Notes under the pieces: model-generated
The model's input: only the letters and a program-made list of their open reading frames with translations
Database searches by the model: none
Told to the model about the DNA's origin: nothing
Shown: one piece after another, positions 5,424 to 6,134 of the stretch
Numbering within the stretch: the first letter of the stretch is position 1
Layout: the number at the start of each line of letters is the position of its first letter
Source: Chloroflexia bacterium
GTDB lineage: Bacteria > Chloroflexota > Chloroflexia > QHBQ01 > JADMIH01
Reading direction: 5' to 3'
Length of the DNA stretch: 6,134 nt
Assembly: GCA_025927935.1 (NCBI GenBank)
Contig: JAICKM010000430.1
Span: forward strand, 1-6,134
Translations under genes and position numbers: made by a program

Positions 5424-6134
5424 GTGAACCCTAAGACAATCAACATCCTGGAGCTACCCAAGGTCCTGGCGCGCCTGGCAGGCTATACCGCCTTCAGCGC
5501 CAGCCGGACCGCGGCCCAGGCGCTCACGCCCTCGACCGATCTGGCCGAGGTGCGCCGCCGCCAGCAGCACACCACCGAGGCAGTGCGCCTGCTCGGGCTG
5601 CGCCCGGAAATCGGCCTGGGCGGCGTCCACGACATCCGCGACAGCGTGCGGCGCGCCGATCTGGGTGCGGCCCTCGAACCCGGCGAGTTCCTGGTGATCC
5701 AGAGCACGATGGAGGCGGCGCGCGAACTGCGCACGGTCATGCTGCGCACCGAGGAGCAGAAAGGGGGCCTGCCGGTGCTGGCCGGACTGGCCGGCGGCAT
5801 CACGCCCCTGCCCCGGCTCGAAACCGCCATCCGTCGCACCTTCGACAAGGACGGCAATATCCCCGACTCGGCCAGCCCGGCGCTAGGCCGCATCCGCGCC
5901 CAGGTGCGGATCGCCCACGACCGGCTGATGAGCAAGCTGCAACAGATCGTCAATTCGAGCAGCGCGTTGCAAGAGCCGATCATCAGCATGCGTGGCGACC
6001 GCTATGTGGTGCCGGTGAAGGCCGACTTCCGCAGCCAGATGAAGGGCATCGTCCACGACCAGTCGTCCAGCGGCGCCACGCTCTGGGTGGAACCAATGGC
6101 CGTGGTCGAGCTGGCGAACGACTGGCGCAAGCTA
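5424..6134 (+). CDS. mutS2: MutS2 family protein, N-terminal part, 3'-truncated by window edge
   Basis: The first 237 residues of MutS2, a MutS-homologous ATPase. In studied bacteria MutS2 suppresses recombination or acts on stalled ribosomes, depending on species; full-length members are about 780-800 aa. The GTG start at 5424 gives MNPKTINILELPKVLARLAGYTAFSASR, matching the usual N-terminal LE..KVL..LA.Y..F..GR pattern. LGGVHDIRDSVRRADLGAALEPGEFL at 65-90 matches the family core near this position. Near the window end, MRGDRYVVPVKADFRSQMKGIVHDQSSSGATLWVEPMAVVELAND (189-233) is the highly conserved segment of the lever/clamp-linking region. The Walker A/B ATPase domain and C-terminal Smr domain would lie beyond the window. 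The frame is uninterrupted to the edge. Identity is firm; mutS2 here follows cvpA, a known pairing. Confidence 0.95.
   Translation, partial: MNPKTINILELPKVLARLAGYTAFSASRTAAQALTPSTDLAEVRRRQQHTTEAVRLLGLRPEIGLGGVHDIRDSVRRADLGAALEPGEFLVIQSTMEAARELRTVMLRTEEQKGGLPVLAGLAGGITPLPRLETAIRRTFDKDGNIPDSASPALGRIRAQVRIAHDRLMSKLQQIVNSSSALQEPIISMRGDRYVVPVKADFRSQMKGIVHDQSSSGATLWVEPMAVVELANDWRKL

Noticed and set aside
5483..5989. Minus-strand open frame (168 codons) opposite mutS2
   Set aside because: It is antisense to a segment with strong MutS2 similarity; the Ser/Arg-rich translation is typical of a shadow frame.

Overview
The window is about 6.1 kb of GC-rich bacterial chromosomal DNA. No phage, IS, CRISPR, tRNA or rRNA signal was seen. 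The likely source is a Chloroflexota (Anaerolineae-like) bacterium. This rests on the high-GC codon use, a LexA operator of the GAAC-N4-GTTC type, the cvpA-mutS2 pairing and the protein flavour; it is inference, not proof.

Layout. (1) Positions 1-1497 (+) hold the 3' part of a family 5 extracellular solute-binding protein gene of a peptide/oligopeptide-type ABC transporter. (2) A strong hairpin at 1521-1548 lies between convergent genes and has a T-run on both sides, so it probably terminates both. (3) Positions 1570-4191 (-) form a compact three-gene unit read right to left: lexA (3523-4191), a second S24/LexA-type autoprotease-fold protein with no recognisable DNA-binding domain (2809-3498, 24 nt after lexA) and a short FtsK/SpoIIIE-type motor-domain ATPase (1570-2733). 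(4) Positions 4192-4655 are a divergent intergenic region. It contains a near-consensus sigma70 promoter for lexA (TTGACA-N18-TATGAT, extended -10) whose spacer holds an exact GAAC-N4-GTTC LexA box, followed by a leader of about 220 nt. (5) Positions 4656-5303 (+) are a CvpA-family membrane protein gene, with a terminator at 5347-5379. (6) From 5424 (+) to the window end is the N-terminal part of mutS2, starting at GTG.

How it works together. The minus-strand unit looks like an SOS-controlled operon: LexA should bind the box inside its own promoter, and DNA damage should release lexA and the two downstream genes together. The striking part is the content. The S24 protein keeps the Ala-Gly cleavage site and the Ser/Lys dyad but has replaced the winged helix with an Ala/Gly/Pro-rich arm (UmuD-like in logic, not in partner). 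The third protein is a stripped-down FtsK core lacking membrane and gamma domains and apparently lacking the Walker B glutamate. This is the best candidate for a little-described system in the window. The SBP gene and the divergent cvpA-mutS2 pair are ordinary by comparison, although mutS2 is itself a DNA recombination/repair-related gene.
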